Source: Symbiodinium microadriaticum | Lineage: Eukaryota; Sar; Dinophyceae; Suessiales; Symbiodiniaceae | Assembly: GCA_001939145.1 (NCBI GenBank) | Contig: LSRX01000478.1 | Coordinates: 465,505-529,504, forward strand | Length of the DNA stretch: 64,000 nt | Direction of reading: 5' to 3' | Part shown: positions 1-8,834 of the stretch, piece after piece | Position numbering within the stretch: position 1 is the stretch's first letter | Layout: each line of letters starts with the position of its first letter | Notes under the pieces: generated by a model | The model's database searches: none | What the model saw: the letters and a program-made list of their open reading frames with translations, nothing else | What the model was told of the DNA's origin: nothing | Translations under genes and position numbers: made by a program

Positions 1-42
1 GGGGTTTAGGGTTTAGGGGTTGAGGGTTTAGGGGTTTGGGGT
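1..42. repeat. Telomere-like TTTAGGG tract
   Basis: Degenerate G-strand TTTAGGG/TTTAGGGG units open the window. Similar tracts recur throughout, so this is interstitial-type repeat and not evidence of a chromosome end. Confidence 0.85.
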
Positions 43-462
43 CGTTCCAATATAACCATAAAGCCTACCAACACCCCGAAGCTGTAAGCCCGACGAAAAC
101 AGCATACTCACCTTTGCTTATCGGATACTGGAGCTTATCTTTCAGGTTTCCTAGCTAGTATTAGGGAGACCCATTCCAGGGAGGCCTTCTTAACCCTACT
201 TCTGGCTCTCTTAAAACATGGGTCTATATCCCCAAGAGTCTCCCTAATCCTAACTCCCATTTTAGGGTTCCTTTAAAGGAGCCTTTGCAAATCCTTTAAA
301 GGGACCCCTATGGAGCGCAGATATACAGTACAGAAGTCGATGGGATTGCACAGAATTCCTGTTGCTCTGGTAGTCTGTTTTGCCAACTAACAGAGTAGCA
401 GGTCCAGAACTGCTGCCTATGCAAGCACTCTTTACCGAGAGCGGCCTTGGGCAGAGGAGCCT

Positions 463-636
463 GTGTTCACACGGGTTTTGATGCATGAGCCCGACAAGAA
501 AGAATCGTTCCACAAGGTGGATCTGTTCCACACCGTCAATATGGGAGTCGGGAAAACCTTTGCTGCAAGCTCGCTTGTCATCCTCCTCAAGCACTGCCCT
601 GGAAATTCAGTAGAGGAGCGATTGGCTCAGCTGCTG
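463..636 (+). CDS. Fragment of a repetitive dinoflagellate hypothetical protein
   Basis: An open frame reads a protein-like stretch containing KVDLFHTVNMGVGKTF followed by a helical segment ending EERLAQLL. From memory this resembles a large family of uncharacterised repeated ORFs in dinoflagellate genomes; the function is unknown. The frame continues to a stop at 688-690, but the last part loses protein-like composition. No splice sites or start are obvious, and a relic of a dispersed coding repeat is as likely as a live exon. Confidence 0.35.
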
Positions 637-877
637 GTACATCGAGTTTTGCCGAGACTCTTGGCTCGTAAGATTCTCAAACACTTTTGAATGTTTGTAT
701 TCGTTTCGGGGGTAAGGGTTGGAATTATATAGCGTCCATAAGATTGAAACAGGGTTTCGGGGTATCTTGCATCATAATCACATCAGGAACCGCAAAGCAG
801 TCTGGGTAAGTGTTTAGTCTCACATATCAGGCATGCACAACAGCCCTGAAAGAAATTGTATTTCCTGTAAAAAGGAT

Positions 878-968
878 GCCGAGATCATTGCCAATACTAT
901 TTTGCGGGTTCCTTATGCACTTATAGGCAATATACCAAACCCCTATTCTAAGTCTTAAAGCCCCCATA
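878..968. mobile_element. Family G inverted-repeat element, degenerate copy
   Basis: It carries the family core ATTGCCAATACTATTTTG at the left and a right end of the type CTATTCTAAG..TTAAAGCCCCCATA. Other G copies are flanked by TA. Confidence 0.6.
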
Positions 969-1049
969 TTACGCTGTGGCGTTGAGTTTTGGTTGTCTGG
1001 CTTAGGAAGGGATCTTTGCATGTCCTTCCGGGTTTCCCCGTATACTATA

Positions 1050-1172
1050 TAAAAAAGACCAATATTATGTTGGGTTTAGGGTTCTTGTTCTGGGGAGGGG
1101 GGGGGTGTCCTTCTTATATGTATACTACACAGGAGCCCAAAACCCTATTCTACTTATTAAGGCCCCTACACT
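1050..1172. mobile_element. Family G element with telomere-like insert
   Basis: The right half (CCCTATTCTACTTATTAAGG then CCCCTACA) is typical of family G. The left half is interrupted by GGGTTTAGGG and a G-run. Confidence 0.55.
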
Positions 1173-1311
1173 AGTGAAGGGATCCCTTTTCCCCTGGGAA
1201 AAATCATATCCCCCGCATAGTCTTCACAGCCAGACCCAGGGCAGTCTTCAGGGTTGAAGTTTGGAAGCCTGGCATGCAGCTTTGGCAAACTCAACACGCA
1301 TGGCCTCTTTT

Positions 1312-1434
1312 CCCAGACTCGGGGAGGATCCAAAAAGTAGATCCCTTAACGGGGGTTCCTTATAAAGTACCCTGTAGTAGTATAGGGTCCCAAGTTAGTG
1401 GATCTACTGTTTAGATCCTCCCGGGGGTTCTGGG
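1312..1434. mobile_element. Family A inverted-repeat element
   Basis: Ends are CCCAGACTCGGGGAGGATCC and the mirror GATCCTCCCGGGGGTTCTGGG, with AAAGTAGATCCC and GGATCTACT inside the arms. A GC-rich candidate exon begins right after it at a CAG, so it may lie within or form an intron. Confidence 0.85.
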
Positions 1435-1438
1435 GCAG

Positions 1439-1506
1439 GCGGCAAGGCAGCTGGCGGAGAAGCAGATGGCAGCATGCAGCCGAGAGGTCCGAGCACTCAG
1501 AACTGG
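1439..1506 (+). CDS. Candidate internal exon, function unknown
   Basis: After CAG at 1436-1438 a GC-rich frame reads AARQLAEKQMAACSREVRAL, with mostly G or C in third positions. The acceptor sits two bases beyond the right end of the family A element. The 3' boundary is not defined. A second frame over the same bases also looks protein-like, so strand and frame are tentative. Confidence 0.3.
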
Positions 1507-1529
1507 GGGGGGCGGAGGGTTTGCTTCCA

Positions 1530-1713
1530 GGGTTTCTATAAATGTGCCCCTTAGGGTTTCAATAAGGGTTCCTTTAAGAGTTCTATAAGGGTGCCCTTTA
1601 GGGTATCTATAAGGGTTCCTTCGAGGTTTCTATTTGGCTGCTCTGTAGGGTTTCTACAAGGGCTCCTTTGAGGTTTCTAGAAGGGTTCCTTTAAGGCTCC
1701 TCAAGGGTTCCTT
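1530..1713. repeat. Degenerate tandem repeat, about 24 bp unit
   Basis: Repeated variants of GGGTTTCTATAAGGGTTCCT occur about seven times. The same unit, inverted, appears near 33175-33290. Confidence 0.6.
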
Positions 1714-1828
1714 TACCCAGAGGATCTCGAAAGTAGATCCCTTAAGGAGGGTTCCCAGAAAGAGCCTTTAGTAGTATCGGGTCCCAAATTAGGGGTTCTA
1801 TGTTTTAGATCCTTTCGGGGGTCTGGGT
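1714..1828. mobile_element. Family A element, shortened left arm
   Basis: Left ACCCAGAGGATCTCGAAAG and right TCGGGGGTCTGGGT frame the usual interior. The CCCCCGGG block of the left arm is missing. Confidence 0.75.
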
Positions 1829-1839
1829 AAGGATACTAG

Positions 1840-2041
1840 AGGTAGGGGTTTTCGGACTTAGGGGTTTTGGGGCTTGGGGTTTGGATGGACCTGGGTCAAG
1901 GTTTGGTGCTTCAGGGCTTGTGGCCTGAACAAATAAACCCCGAAACACGAAATCCCCGAAGCCCTAAATCCGTAGAACCCCTAGAACTAGCCTAGAACCC
2001 TAGAACCCCTCGAACCCCTAAAGCCCTCAACCCTAAGCCGT
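1840..2041. repeat. Telomere-like tracts in both orientations
   Basis: G-strand degenerate TTTAGGGG units give way to C-strand CCCTAAA/CCCCTAGAA units. No gene signal is seen here apart from the adjoining minus-strand exon. Confidence 0.6.
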
Positions 2042-2124
2042 TTAGCCCCTGAACACTCGTTTTTGTTCGGTCTTACGGCCCTTTTTTGTCCTGACGCTCT
2101 TCGTTTCGGACTTCGGGGGAAATG
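2042..2124 (-). CDS. Candidate terminal exon of a basic protein
   Basis: On the minus strand, CAG at 2127-2125 is followed by a frame reading ETKSVRTKKGRKTEQKRVFR and a TAA stop at 2044-2042. The lysine/arginine-rich C-terminus looks like a nuclear or ribosome-associated tail. That is composition only; no family is recognised. Confidence 0.35.
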
Positions 2125-2281
2125 CTGCACATTCACCCTAAGGCCAGCCCTCGGGAAGGACCCAAAAAGTCGATCCGGGGGGGTCCTGTAAGGGTTCCTG
2201 AAAGGGATCTGAAAAGGGATCACAGGGTTTTTACAAGGGTGTAGGGCTTAGGATCTAAGAAGTAGATCCCCTAGCTTGGTG

Positions 2282-2282
2282 N
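2282..2282. other. Single N, probable contig join
   Basis: The N directly precedes the first unit of the 81-bp satellite. Similar single Ns lie at 8786, 10286, 13252 and 26998 and coincide with abrupt changes in content or exact duplication. Confidence 0.6.
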
Positions 2283-2938
2283 ACTTAAAGGGACCCCTAA
2301 ACCTCGAAACCCTACTTAAAAGGACCCCCTAAACCTCTACTTAAAAGGACCCCCTAAACCTCTACTTAAAGGGACCCCTAAACCTCGAAACCCTACTTAA
2401 AAGGACCCCCTAAACCTCTACTTAAAAGGACCCCCTAAACCTCTACTTAAAGGGACCCCTAAACCTCGAAACCCTACTTAAAAGGACCCCCTAAACCTCT
2501 ACTTAAAAGGACCCCCTAAACCTCTACTTAAAGGGACCCCTAAACCTCGAAACCCTACTTAAAAGGACCCCCTAAACCTCTACTTAAAAGGACCCCCTAA
2601 ACCTCTACTTAAAGGGACCCCTAAACCTCGAAACCCTACTTAAAAGGACCCCCTAAACCTCTACTTAAAAGGACCCCCTAAACCTCTACTTAAAGGGACC
2701 CCTAAACCTCGAAACCCTACTTAAAAGGACCCCCTAAACCTCTACTTAAAAGGACCCCCTAAACCTCTACTTAAAGGGACCCCTAAACCTCTAAACCCTA
2801 CTTAAAGAGACCCCCTAAACCTCTACTTAAAAGGACCCCCTAAACCTCTACTTAAAGGGACACCTAAACCTCTAAACCCTACTTAAAGGGACCCCCTAAA
2901 CCTCTACTTAAAGGGACCCCTAAACCTCTAAACCCTAA
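2283..2938. repeat. Higher-order satellite, 81-bp unit (31+25+25)
   Basis: A 31-bp monomer (ACTTAAAGGGACCCCTAAAC...) and two 25-bp monomers (ACTTAAAAGGACCCCCTAAA...) form an 81-bp unit that recurs exactly at 2283, 2364, 2445, 2526, 2607 and 2688 before decaying. Each monomer contains a CCCTAAA-like core. Confidence 0.95.
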
Positions 2939-2954
2939 TAGGGGACCCTTATAC

Positions 2955-3078
2955 CTAGACCCCTGAAGGGAGGATCTAGAGAGTAGATCCCTTAAAGGGG
3001 GTTCTTATAAAGAGCCTTTAAGTAGCATAGGGTCCCAAATGAGGGTTCTACTTTTTAGATCCTTCCGGGTTTCTGGGT
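2955..3078. mobile_element. Family A element
   Basis: CTAGACCCCTGAAGGGAGG left arm and TCCGGGTTTCTGGGTA right arm surround AGTAGATCCCTTAAAGGGGG and TAGGGTCCC. Confidence 0.75.
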
Positions 3079-3205
3079 AAGGGTTCCTAAGCCTCTAAAC
3101 CCTACTTAAAGGGACCCCTCGACCTCTAAACCCTACTATGGGGCGCTTACGCAGGCCTGATAGTCACCCTAAGGCCAGAAGGAACGGCTTTAGGATAGAG
3201 GGCTT

Positions 3206-3370
3206 CCCAGAGACTCCCAATATCCCTTAATTAAAGAATACATGCCTCAAATCTTATTAGGGTTCCTATTATAATTTAAGGTATATTCCTGAATTAAGGG
3301 ATATACCTTAAATCTTATTAGGGTTCCTTTTTCGTATATTCCTTAATTAAGGGATGATGGAGTCTCTGGG
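3206..3370. mobile_element. Family C inverted-repeat element
   Basis: CCCAGAGACTCCCAATATCC left end and GGAGTCTCTGGG right end. The interior holds repeated CCTTAATTAAGG-type palindromes and GGTATATTCC. It is longer than the minimal 88-bp copy because the interior is partly duplicated. Confidence 0.85.
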
Positions 3371-3560
3371 TTTAGGGCTTCGGGGCTTCAGCGCCCAAAA
3401 GCCAGGTTTAAGACATTTTGGGGGTTTGGGGGTTTAGGTATTCAGGGCTTCGGGCTTAGGGCATTTGTGAGTCAGGATTCAGGGGTTTAGGTATTCAAGG
3501 CTTAGGGCATTTATGGATTAGGGTTTAGGGGTTTAGGTATTCAGGGTTTAGGACCAATTA
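3370..3560. repeat. Degenerate TTTAGGGG tract
   Basis: Repeated variants of GGTTTAGGTATTCAGGGCTT show a loose tandem unit on top of the telomere-like motif. Confidence 0.6.
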
Positions 3561-3604
3561 AGGGCGGGGTTTATGGCATGTAGGTTTTCGGGTTGGTGGT
3601 ACAG

Positions 3605-3690
3605 GTCCGTACTCTTATTGACTTTTTCCGGCGTTCCCGGGGTTTGGGCACCGTACCTCATTTACCAAGCTGTCCTGCACGGACTACTGC
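3605..3690 (+). CDS. Weak candidate exon
   Basis: ACAG at 3601-3604 is followed by an open frame with RTLIDFFRRSRGLGTVPHL. No donor or stop is clear before a truncated family A copy (3692-3756). Low support. Confidence 0.22.
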
Positions 3691-3691
3691 A

Positions 3692-3756
3692 TCTAGAAAG
3701 TAGATCCTTAATGGGGGGAGGTCCTAGGAAGAGTCTTCAGTAGCATAGGGTCTGGA
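3692..3756. mobile_element. Family A fragment
   Basis: CATCTAGAAAGTAGATCC through AGTAGCATAGGGTC, left half only. Confidence 0.6.
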
Positions 3757-3901
3757 TACTACAGCGACGCTGTCACGTATCAATCCCTCAGAACCTCCGC
3801 GTTCCTCCAAGACTCCTTTAAGGTTTCCCTTACGGTTCCCTCCAGTGTTTCTGTAGGGGTTGTACAAGGGTTCCTTTAGGGTTCCCATTAGCTTTCCATA
3901 C

Positions 3902-4008
3902 TACGGTGGATGATATAAATCCTGCATGACCCATTATAAGGAATATGCCATTATTCCCATAGTTTAGGGTCTTTAAGGTAATGCTAAGGATTTATATCAT
4001 CAACAGTA
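3902..4008. mobile_element. Family D inverted-repeat element
   Basis: TACGGTGGATGATATAAATCC at the left and GATTTATATCATCAACAGTA at the right, with a TA at each outer end that fits a TA target duplication. The core contains CCCATAGTTTAGGGTC. Confidence 0.9.
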
Positions 4009-4063
4009 TCCCAGAGCGCTTTGGAGGGTCTTGAGGGCAGAGCGTCGAGTTTGTCATCCAAGA

Positions 4064-4235
4064 CCCAGAGACTCCAATATCCCCTTAATTGAGGAATATA
4101 CCTTAAATTATAATCGGAACCATAATAAGATTTCAGGTATATCCCCTCAATTAAGGAAGATACCTTAAAATATACTTGGCACCCAAATAAGATTTAAGAT
4201 CTATTCCTTAATTAAGGAATACAGGAGTCTCTGGG
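4064..4235. mobile_element. Family C element
   Basis: CCCAGAGACTCCAATATCCC ... GGAGTCTCTGGG with three internal TTAATT palindromes, as in the copy at 3206. Confidence 0.85.
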
Positions 4236-4244
4236 TACTACCAT

Positions 4245-4370
4245 CCCAGACTCCCCTTGATCTAGGAGCAGATTGATTGAAAGAGAGTGGTTCCTATCAA
4301 AAGCCTGTAGTAGTATAGGGTCTCAAACTTAGGGGCTTCTACTGTCTAGATCCTGCCCAAGGGTCTGGGT
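4245..4370. mobile_element. Family A element, diverged
   Basis: CCCAGACTCCCCTTGATC left arm, TCCTGCCCAAGGGTCTGGGT right arm, and a typical TAGTAGTATAGGGTCTC core. Confidence 0.7.
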
Positions 4371-4695
4371 AAAGGTTCTTCTCTCTATGGGCGCCGTTCA
4401 AGAGATCTACGATCGAAATCCTTCCAGGGCCTGGGGAACCCTCAGGTGCCTATCCTCTCCTACACTCTCAAAGCAGGCCACTGCCGCAGACGTTCACGCC
4501 CTTCGATCGGGCGGCACCTTGAATGGCAAGCAGACCCTGCTGTGCCGAATTGTCTTTCGGCACAGGGACCGGTTTCCTTCTAAGTGGTTCCCTATCAAGA
4601 GGCCTTGCCCCTAGTTGCGCCATATGGGTACTGTAGCTCTCTGAGAAAACTACCGGTTTACGGGGGCCTGGATCTAAGCCTAGAGCTGTGTGCAC

Positions 4696-4744
4696 ATGGC
4701 TCTTCCGGCTGCCAGGTCAACTGCAACCCTGAGCCTCACGGCCG
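4696..4744 (+). CDS. Candidate first exon with GTAAGT donor
   Basis: ATG opens a short frame MALPAARSTATLSLTA that is immediately followed by a canonical GTAAGT at 4745-4750. The alanine/serine/threonine-rich start would suit a transit peptide. No downstream partner exon is identified. Confidence 0.28.
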
Positions 4745-4853
4745 GTAAGTTATCCGGCACTGAACGAGTTTCGGGTTTAGGGTTTCGAGTTCAAGTTCTG
4801 ACAACAACACTTTAAGGGGGTTGATTGCCCCAAGAAGGGGCTCAAGACATCAG

Positions 4854-4941
4854 GCCGTCAAGAGACAAAGTTTGGCGCAATCGTCCAAATGGAATGGGGC
4901 AGCAAATCGGGAGATGGTGTCCGAGAGCTCACAGTCAGAAA
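4854..4941 (+). CDS. Candidate exon, function unknown
   Basis: After CAG at 4851-4853 the frame reads AVKRQSLAQSSKWNGAANRE and continues polar up to CCCTAAACC repeats. The end is not defined. Confidence 0.28.
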
Positions 4942-5086
4942 GCCTAACCCTAAACCCCAACCCCTTAAACCCCTCAACCCTAGACCCTAAACCCTATCCC
5001 TGGACTCGTCGCACCCCGGGCTCCGGACAGATGTTTGAAACAACTGTTCACATGTTGACAATACAGGCTCTTGCAGGGTCATAGCC

Positions 5087-5179
5087 TACTTGGAGGTTCA
5101 GGGGACTTAGCAAGTACAGTTATAAGTAAAGTTAGCTTATTTATAACCCTAGTTACTAAGTCCCATGAACCTTTAAGTA
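5087..5179. mobile_element. Family B inverted-repeat element
   Basis: TACTTGGAGGTTCAGGGG left end and CCCATGAACCTTTAAGTA right end, TA at both outer edges, and the usual ACAGTTATAAGTA / TATAACCCTAGTTACTAAG interior. Confidence 0.9.
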
Positions 5180-5202
5180 GAGGTGGCCTTAGCAGCTGAA
5201 TT

Positions 5203-5262
5203 CCCAGACCGCCGGAAGGATCTAGAAAGTAGAAACCTCTCATCTGGGACCCTATGCTACAT
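5203..5262. mobile_element. Family A fragment
   Basis: CCCAGACCGCCGGAAGGATC and AAAGTAGA, with the right arm lost. Confidence 0.6.
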
Positions 5263-5533
5263 AGTGAACTCGGCAACTAAGTAAGGGTGCCTTAGGGCTT
5301 AGGCCTGTTTGCCCTACTGTACCTGACGCTAACGGCCACAGATCAAGCGGCATTGCAGAAGACCTCTAAGGGGATTCGTCATTCACGTCACCCTAAGCCC
5401 TTCAACCGAACCCGAAAACTGGACAAGTGAAAGGGAAAGGAAGAAATGTAAGGATGCCATGCCAAAACAACAACTGTTTAGGGTTTCGGGTTTAGGGCTC
5501 CTTCAATCTCTCCAATGGATCAGATTGTACCCC

Positions 5534-5863
5534 ATGGCCGACCGCGATCTCGCGGAAAGGGACCCGCGCAACACTCCACCATGGGCGCGTGAGGCCCTCG
5601 CGAAAGCTACAGCAGCTCGCGCGGTGCAGGACATCAATGTCGGGGGTTTCCGAAAATAGGCGACCCTCATATAGCACCCTGAAAGAGTAGGATCCTTATT
5701 ATAAAGGGACCCCAAAATGCGGTAGCCCCGAATTTTCGGAAACTCCCATGTTGCAAAAGCCTTCATCCAGCGGTTGAAGGAGAAGAAGTCCGACCTCAAA
5801 GATGCCTCAAAGACGAAGGGCGAGAAGATTGAACGAGCAAGCGCTGTCAAAGCCATCCTATGA
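5534..5863 (+). CDS. Small protein gene interrupted by a family F element
   Basis: ATG at 5534 opens a GC-rich frame starting MADRDLAERDPRNTPPWARE. At 5641-5748 a family F element interrupts it with a stop (TAG at 5657-5659). Removing the element plus one ATGT copy (111 bp) leaves 219 bp, exactly 73 codons. The frame then continues from ...VQDINV into AKAFIQRLKEKKSDLKDASK and on to TGA at 5861-5863. The predicted 72-residue product is charged and helical; no family is recognised. Whether the insert is spliced out or destroys the gene cannot be told from DNA. The outer bases of the removable segment (GT...AT in one register) are not canonical. Upstream codons in the same frame include a TTTAGGG-like tract, so a more 5' exon is possible. 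Confidence 0.5.
5641..5748. mobile_element. Family F inverted-repeat element inside a coding sequence
   Basis: GGGGGTTTCCGAAAAT at the left mirrors ATTTTCGGAAACTCCC at the right. The core has AGTAGGATCCTTATTATAAA. ATGT (5637-5640) precedes it and ATGT (5748-5751) follows, consistent with a 4-bp target duplication. Confidence 0.85.
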
Positions 5864-5942
5864 TTTAGGGTTTTAGGGTTTAGGGCTTTAGGGTTATAGG
5901 GTTTAGGGTTTAGGGATTAGGATTTAGGGCTTAGGGTTTAGA
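5864..5942 (+). repeat. TTTAGGG array
   Basis: About ten near-perfect TTTAGGG/TTAGGGT units begin immediately after the stop codon of the preceding frame. Confidence 0.9.
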
Positions 5943-6172
5943 ATAACTTCCACTCGACGCGCAGAATAGCACAGTCTGGCAACAAAAGGGCAAAACGAGC
6001 GAGCAAACTTCCTACAAGCCTAAATCCTGAACCCCCAAGCACATCGTCCCTTCGAAGCCCTACACAAGCCCTTTTCTGGGCCAACCTTTGTAGTTTAACT
6101 TTTTTGGTGTACTATAGACCCATATAATCCCAAAGGTTATAACCGTTAGCTCCCCCAAAAGACCGGAGAACT

Positions 6173-6283
6173 ACCCAGACAAAGTAGATTCCCGAATTTG
6201 GGACCCTAACTACCAAAGGGTACTTTACAGGAAAGCCCCTATAAAGGGATCTACTTGTTGGGACCCCTATCGGGGGTCTGGGT
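6173..6283. mobile_element. Family A element, TA-flanked
   Basis: TACCCAGAC...GGGGGTCTGGGTA. The interior is in the reverse orientation relative to the copy at 1312 (GGGACCCTAACTACCAAAGGG first). Confidence 0.85.
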
Positions 6284-6322
6284 AGTAAGAACCCTGAGAA
6301 AACTAAACCCCACGAGGTCTAC

Positions 6323-6508
6323 TACTTACAGGGTTCATGGGACTTCGTAACTAGGGTTATAAACAAGGTAACTATGCCCTATAATTACTTATAACCCCAA
6401 TTAAGGTACTTATAGCTCCCTAAACCCTAAACCCCTAAACCCTTAAACCCTAAACCCCAATGAAGGTACTTATAGCTGTACTTCTTAAGTCCCATGAACC
6501 TCCAAGTA
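6323..6508. mobile_element. Family B element carrying a telomere-repeat insert
   Basis: Outer ends TACTTACAGGGTTCATGGG and CCCATGAACCTCCAAGTA. Inside, the block AACCCCAATTAAGGTACTTA (6393 on) recurs at 6453, 60 bp later, with one mismatch over 25 bp. Between the copies lies a CCCTAAA-type array (about 6418-6452). Confidence 0.85.
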
Positions 6509-6599
6509 GGGGCCTTCAAGGTTAAAAATTTTGGCGGATTTGGGGTCTGGGGACCCCGATCTTAGCATATACGTATCCCTTAAGGGTAAGGAAGAGTAG

Positions 6600-6660
6600 C
6601 GGAGTCCCCCTATATATGATGGGTTTAGGGTTTAGGGGTTTAGGGGTTTAGAGTTCCGGC
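6600..6660. repeat. TTTAGGG tract
   Basis: Short run of GGGTTTAGGGTTTAGGGGTTTAGG-type sequence. Further C-strand tracts lie at about 6800-6835 and mixed tracts at 6895-6990. Confidence 0.8.
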
Positions 6661-6995
6661 GTAGTTTTCATAATTTGTTATGTTATGAGACGCTTGGAAG
6701 ATTTGGGACGCCTTCTAGCACCCCCCCCCCCTTCTAGTAGCCTTTGAGGACCCGTTTAGGAGCTCTTGAACGAAGCTTAAGAACCACTAGACCCTAGCAT
6801 TCTCCCCTAAACCCTAAACCCCTAAACCCTAAACCATAGGAGCCCTTCGTCAAGGAACCCTTCAAGGAACCATAGGGACTCGTAGATCCTAGACCCTGAA
6901 CCCTAGACAGACGGTTTAGGGTTTTGGGTTCAGGGTTTAGGGTTTAGGGTGGTTTAGGGCTTGGGGTGCCTAAACCCTAAACCCTAGACAGGTGC

Positions 6996-7102
6996 CACGG
7001 TTGATGATATAAATCCTCAGCACTACCCTAAGGACCCTAAAGTACGGGAACTATGGTATATTCCTTGTTATGGATAATGCAGGATTTATACCATCAACCG
7101 TA
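6996..7102. mobile_element. Family D element, inverted core
   Basis: ACGGTTGATGATATAAATCC and GATTTATACCATCAACCGTA with TA at the right edge. The core is in the reverse orientation (CCCTAAGGACCCTAAAGT first). Confidence 0.85.
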
Positions 7103-7172
7103 CTATACCATTAACCGTACTATAGGTATAGTAAACCCTAAACTCTAAACCCTGAAACCTAAACCCTAAACC

Positions 7173-7262
7173 CGAGAAAGGTGCTATCTCCTGAGACCCG
7201 AGTCCTTTCTCCGAGGCCTTGGCGACGCTGCTGTGGAGCGATTGCTGGCCGCCTCCTTAGGC
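7173..7262 (+). CDS. Weak candidate exon between telomere-like tracts
   Basis: A GC-rich stretch reads LRPESFLRGLGDAAVERLLA in one frame, flanked by CCCTAAACCC on the left and GGGTTTAGGG on the right. Splice sites are not clear. Confidence 0.28.
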
Positions 7263-7747
7263 AGGAAGGGTGTTTCGGGTTGAGGGTTTAGGGTTTAGGG
7301 GGGTTGAGGGGTGGTCAAAAACGGGTCTAGGGCTCGGGGTCTCCGGATTGGGGGTTTAGGGTTCAGGGATTTTGGTTTATTAGGGTAGGGCTTAGGGTCT
7401 GAACCCCCACACCCTGAATCCTAAACCCTCAAGCCTGAACTCTAAGTTTTAAATCGTAGCTTCCGGATTTAGGAAGGAGGGAGGCATCAAGGTCTCAGGA
7501 GATTAGGGAAGAGCGGCTTTAATCTGGCGGGTCCTGAAGAGTTAGCAACGGCATCCCCTTATCATCTGCCAGTGTAAGTTTAGCACCCTAACACAGCCAG
7601 CAAACTAGGAAAAAAAGAACCCGCCATACCAAACTCACTACAAAAATGCAGTGCACACTTAGCAGTGCTGTTCGTTGATGTTCTTCATGCTGCAGCCATG
7701 GCCCTAGAACCCCACAAGGCCTCTTCGAATCGTGGAGGCCCCTATAT

Positions 7748-7847
7748 GGGAGTTTCCGAAAACAAGAGGTGCCTTATATTGGGGTCCTGTATAGTAAGGA
7801 TCCTACTATTTAGGGTACTACATTAGGGTCCCCTATTTTCGGCAGCC
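7748..7847. mobile_element. Family F element
   Basis: GGGAGTTTCCGAAAAC left and CCCCTATTTTCGGCAGCCCC right around GTAAGGATCCTACTATTTAG, the reverse-oriented core of the family. Confidence 0.75.
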
Positions 7848-8306
7848 CCAAAATCTCCCCAAAAGAACCAAAACACTTCTGGGGCTTGGGCAGCAGGCTC
7901 CAGGGATTCATCTTTAAGTGTGCAGCGAGGGCTCTAGAAGGGCACGATCAGGCTTCCATCTGGACAGCATTGCTGTAGGGTTTTGGGACGAACCAAGGTT
8001 TGCGCTGAAGAACCCTAAACCCTAAGCCCTAAGGGAAAAAGATTCAGGGACGACTTAAGCCTCAACCTTGAAGCCAGAACCCTGAGTCTAAACTTGCGGC
8101 CCCCATGGTGGAAATCTTAAGCCTTTTGGATGTGAGCCTACACCCCTAAATCTACAGTTCGAAACCCCCAACCGCCTCACCTCAAACCCCAAAGTTTCAA
8201 GCTACAGCCGTAAATCTTAAATTTGATATGCAAACCCGCAACCGCTGAGCCCTAATTCCCGAGAGCTCGCTTCACTTCTGGATGAACCTCGCCATGGCTT
8301 TAAAGC

Positions 8307-8602
8307 GCTTGGAGTGACCCGCAGGCACACGAGGGAAACAAGCAGGCCGCGATGATAACTGGTGCCGTCACCACCCAGGCCCCCGGGAGGATCCAAAAAG
8401 TATAGATCCCCTAATTTGGTCGGGACCCTAACTACTAAAGGGTACTTTGTAGGAACCCCCCTATAAAGGGATCTACTTTTTGGATCCTCCCGGGGGTCTG
8501 GGCAAGGCCGTTCTCGCACTTTGGCTTTCCAGCCAGGCGAAGTCAGGGATCGAGAAGGCACTGCTGGGTCTCGCTCGGGCACACCCGCCTGGTGCAAGCT
8601 GA
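8307..8602 (+). CDS. Two-exon C-terminal gene fragment with a family A intron
   Basis: Exon 8307-8378 reads SDPQAHEGNKQAAMITGAVT then TQ. It ends in CAG before a GC donor (8379). Exon 8507-8602 starts after AAG and reads AVLALWLSSQAKSGIEKALL, GLARAHPPGAS, then TGA. Both boundaries are phase 0, so removing 8379-8506 gives one continuous frame. The 128-bp intron is almost exactly one family A element. The upstream limit of the first exon is unclear; a stop lies just before it in this frame. The family is not recognised. The opposite strand also has a 138-codon open frame running through the element, which I consider a shadow because it translates the inverted repeats. Confidence 0.5.
8373..8503. 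mobile_element. Family A element acting as intron
   Basis: ACCCAGGCCCCCGGGAGGATCC at the left and GGATCCTCCCGGGGGTCTGGGC at the right. The substitution GAC to GGC in the left terminus creates the GC donor. The AG acceptor lies three bases past the right terminus. Confidence 0.85.
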
Positions 8603-8834
8603 AGAACTTAGAGGCTGAGTAGGTGACCTTCAACCTTTTGGGGCTTATATAAACCTACTATAATTCGGAAGGTTAACCTTTTTTGGGGCTAAGGTACTCG
8701 GCCCCTAAGAGAAGCTCCCGGAGCCTCATACCTGAAATCCCTAAAACTACCTAGGGAGCCCCAAGGCCCTTTCTTTAAGGACTAGNCTTATTCCTACCTT
8801 ATCCCTAAACCTTACTCCTATTATTGTAAAATTA

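Larger units (their letters stand above)
8276..8783. repeat. 508-bp exact duplication, copy 1
   Basis: Identical to 10287-10794 (offset 2011). Copy 1 ends two bases before the N at 8786 and copy 2 begins immediately after the N at 10286. This suggests overlapping contig ends rather than a biological duplication. Confidence 0.9.

Noticed and set aside
1..42. True chromosome end at the left edge
   Set aside because: The tract is short, degenerate and similar to dozens of interstitial tracts in both orientations.
8217..8633. 138-codon minus-strand gene across the family A element
   Set aside because: The frame translates both inverted arms of the element; the + strand two-exon model explains the flanks with matching splice phases.
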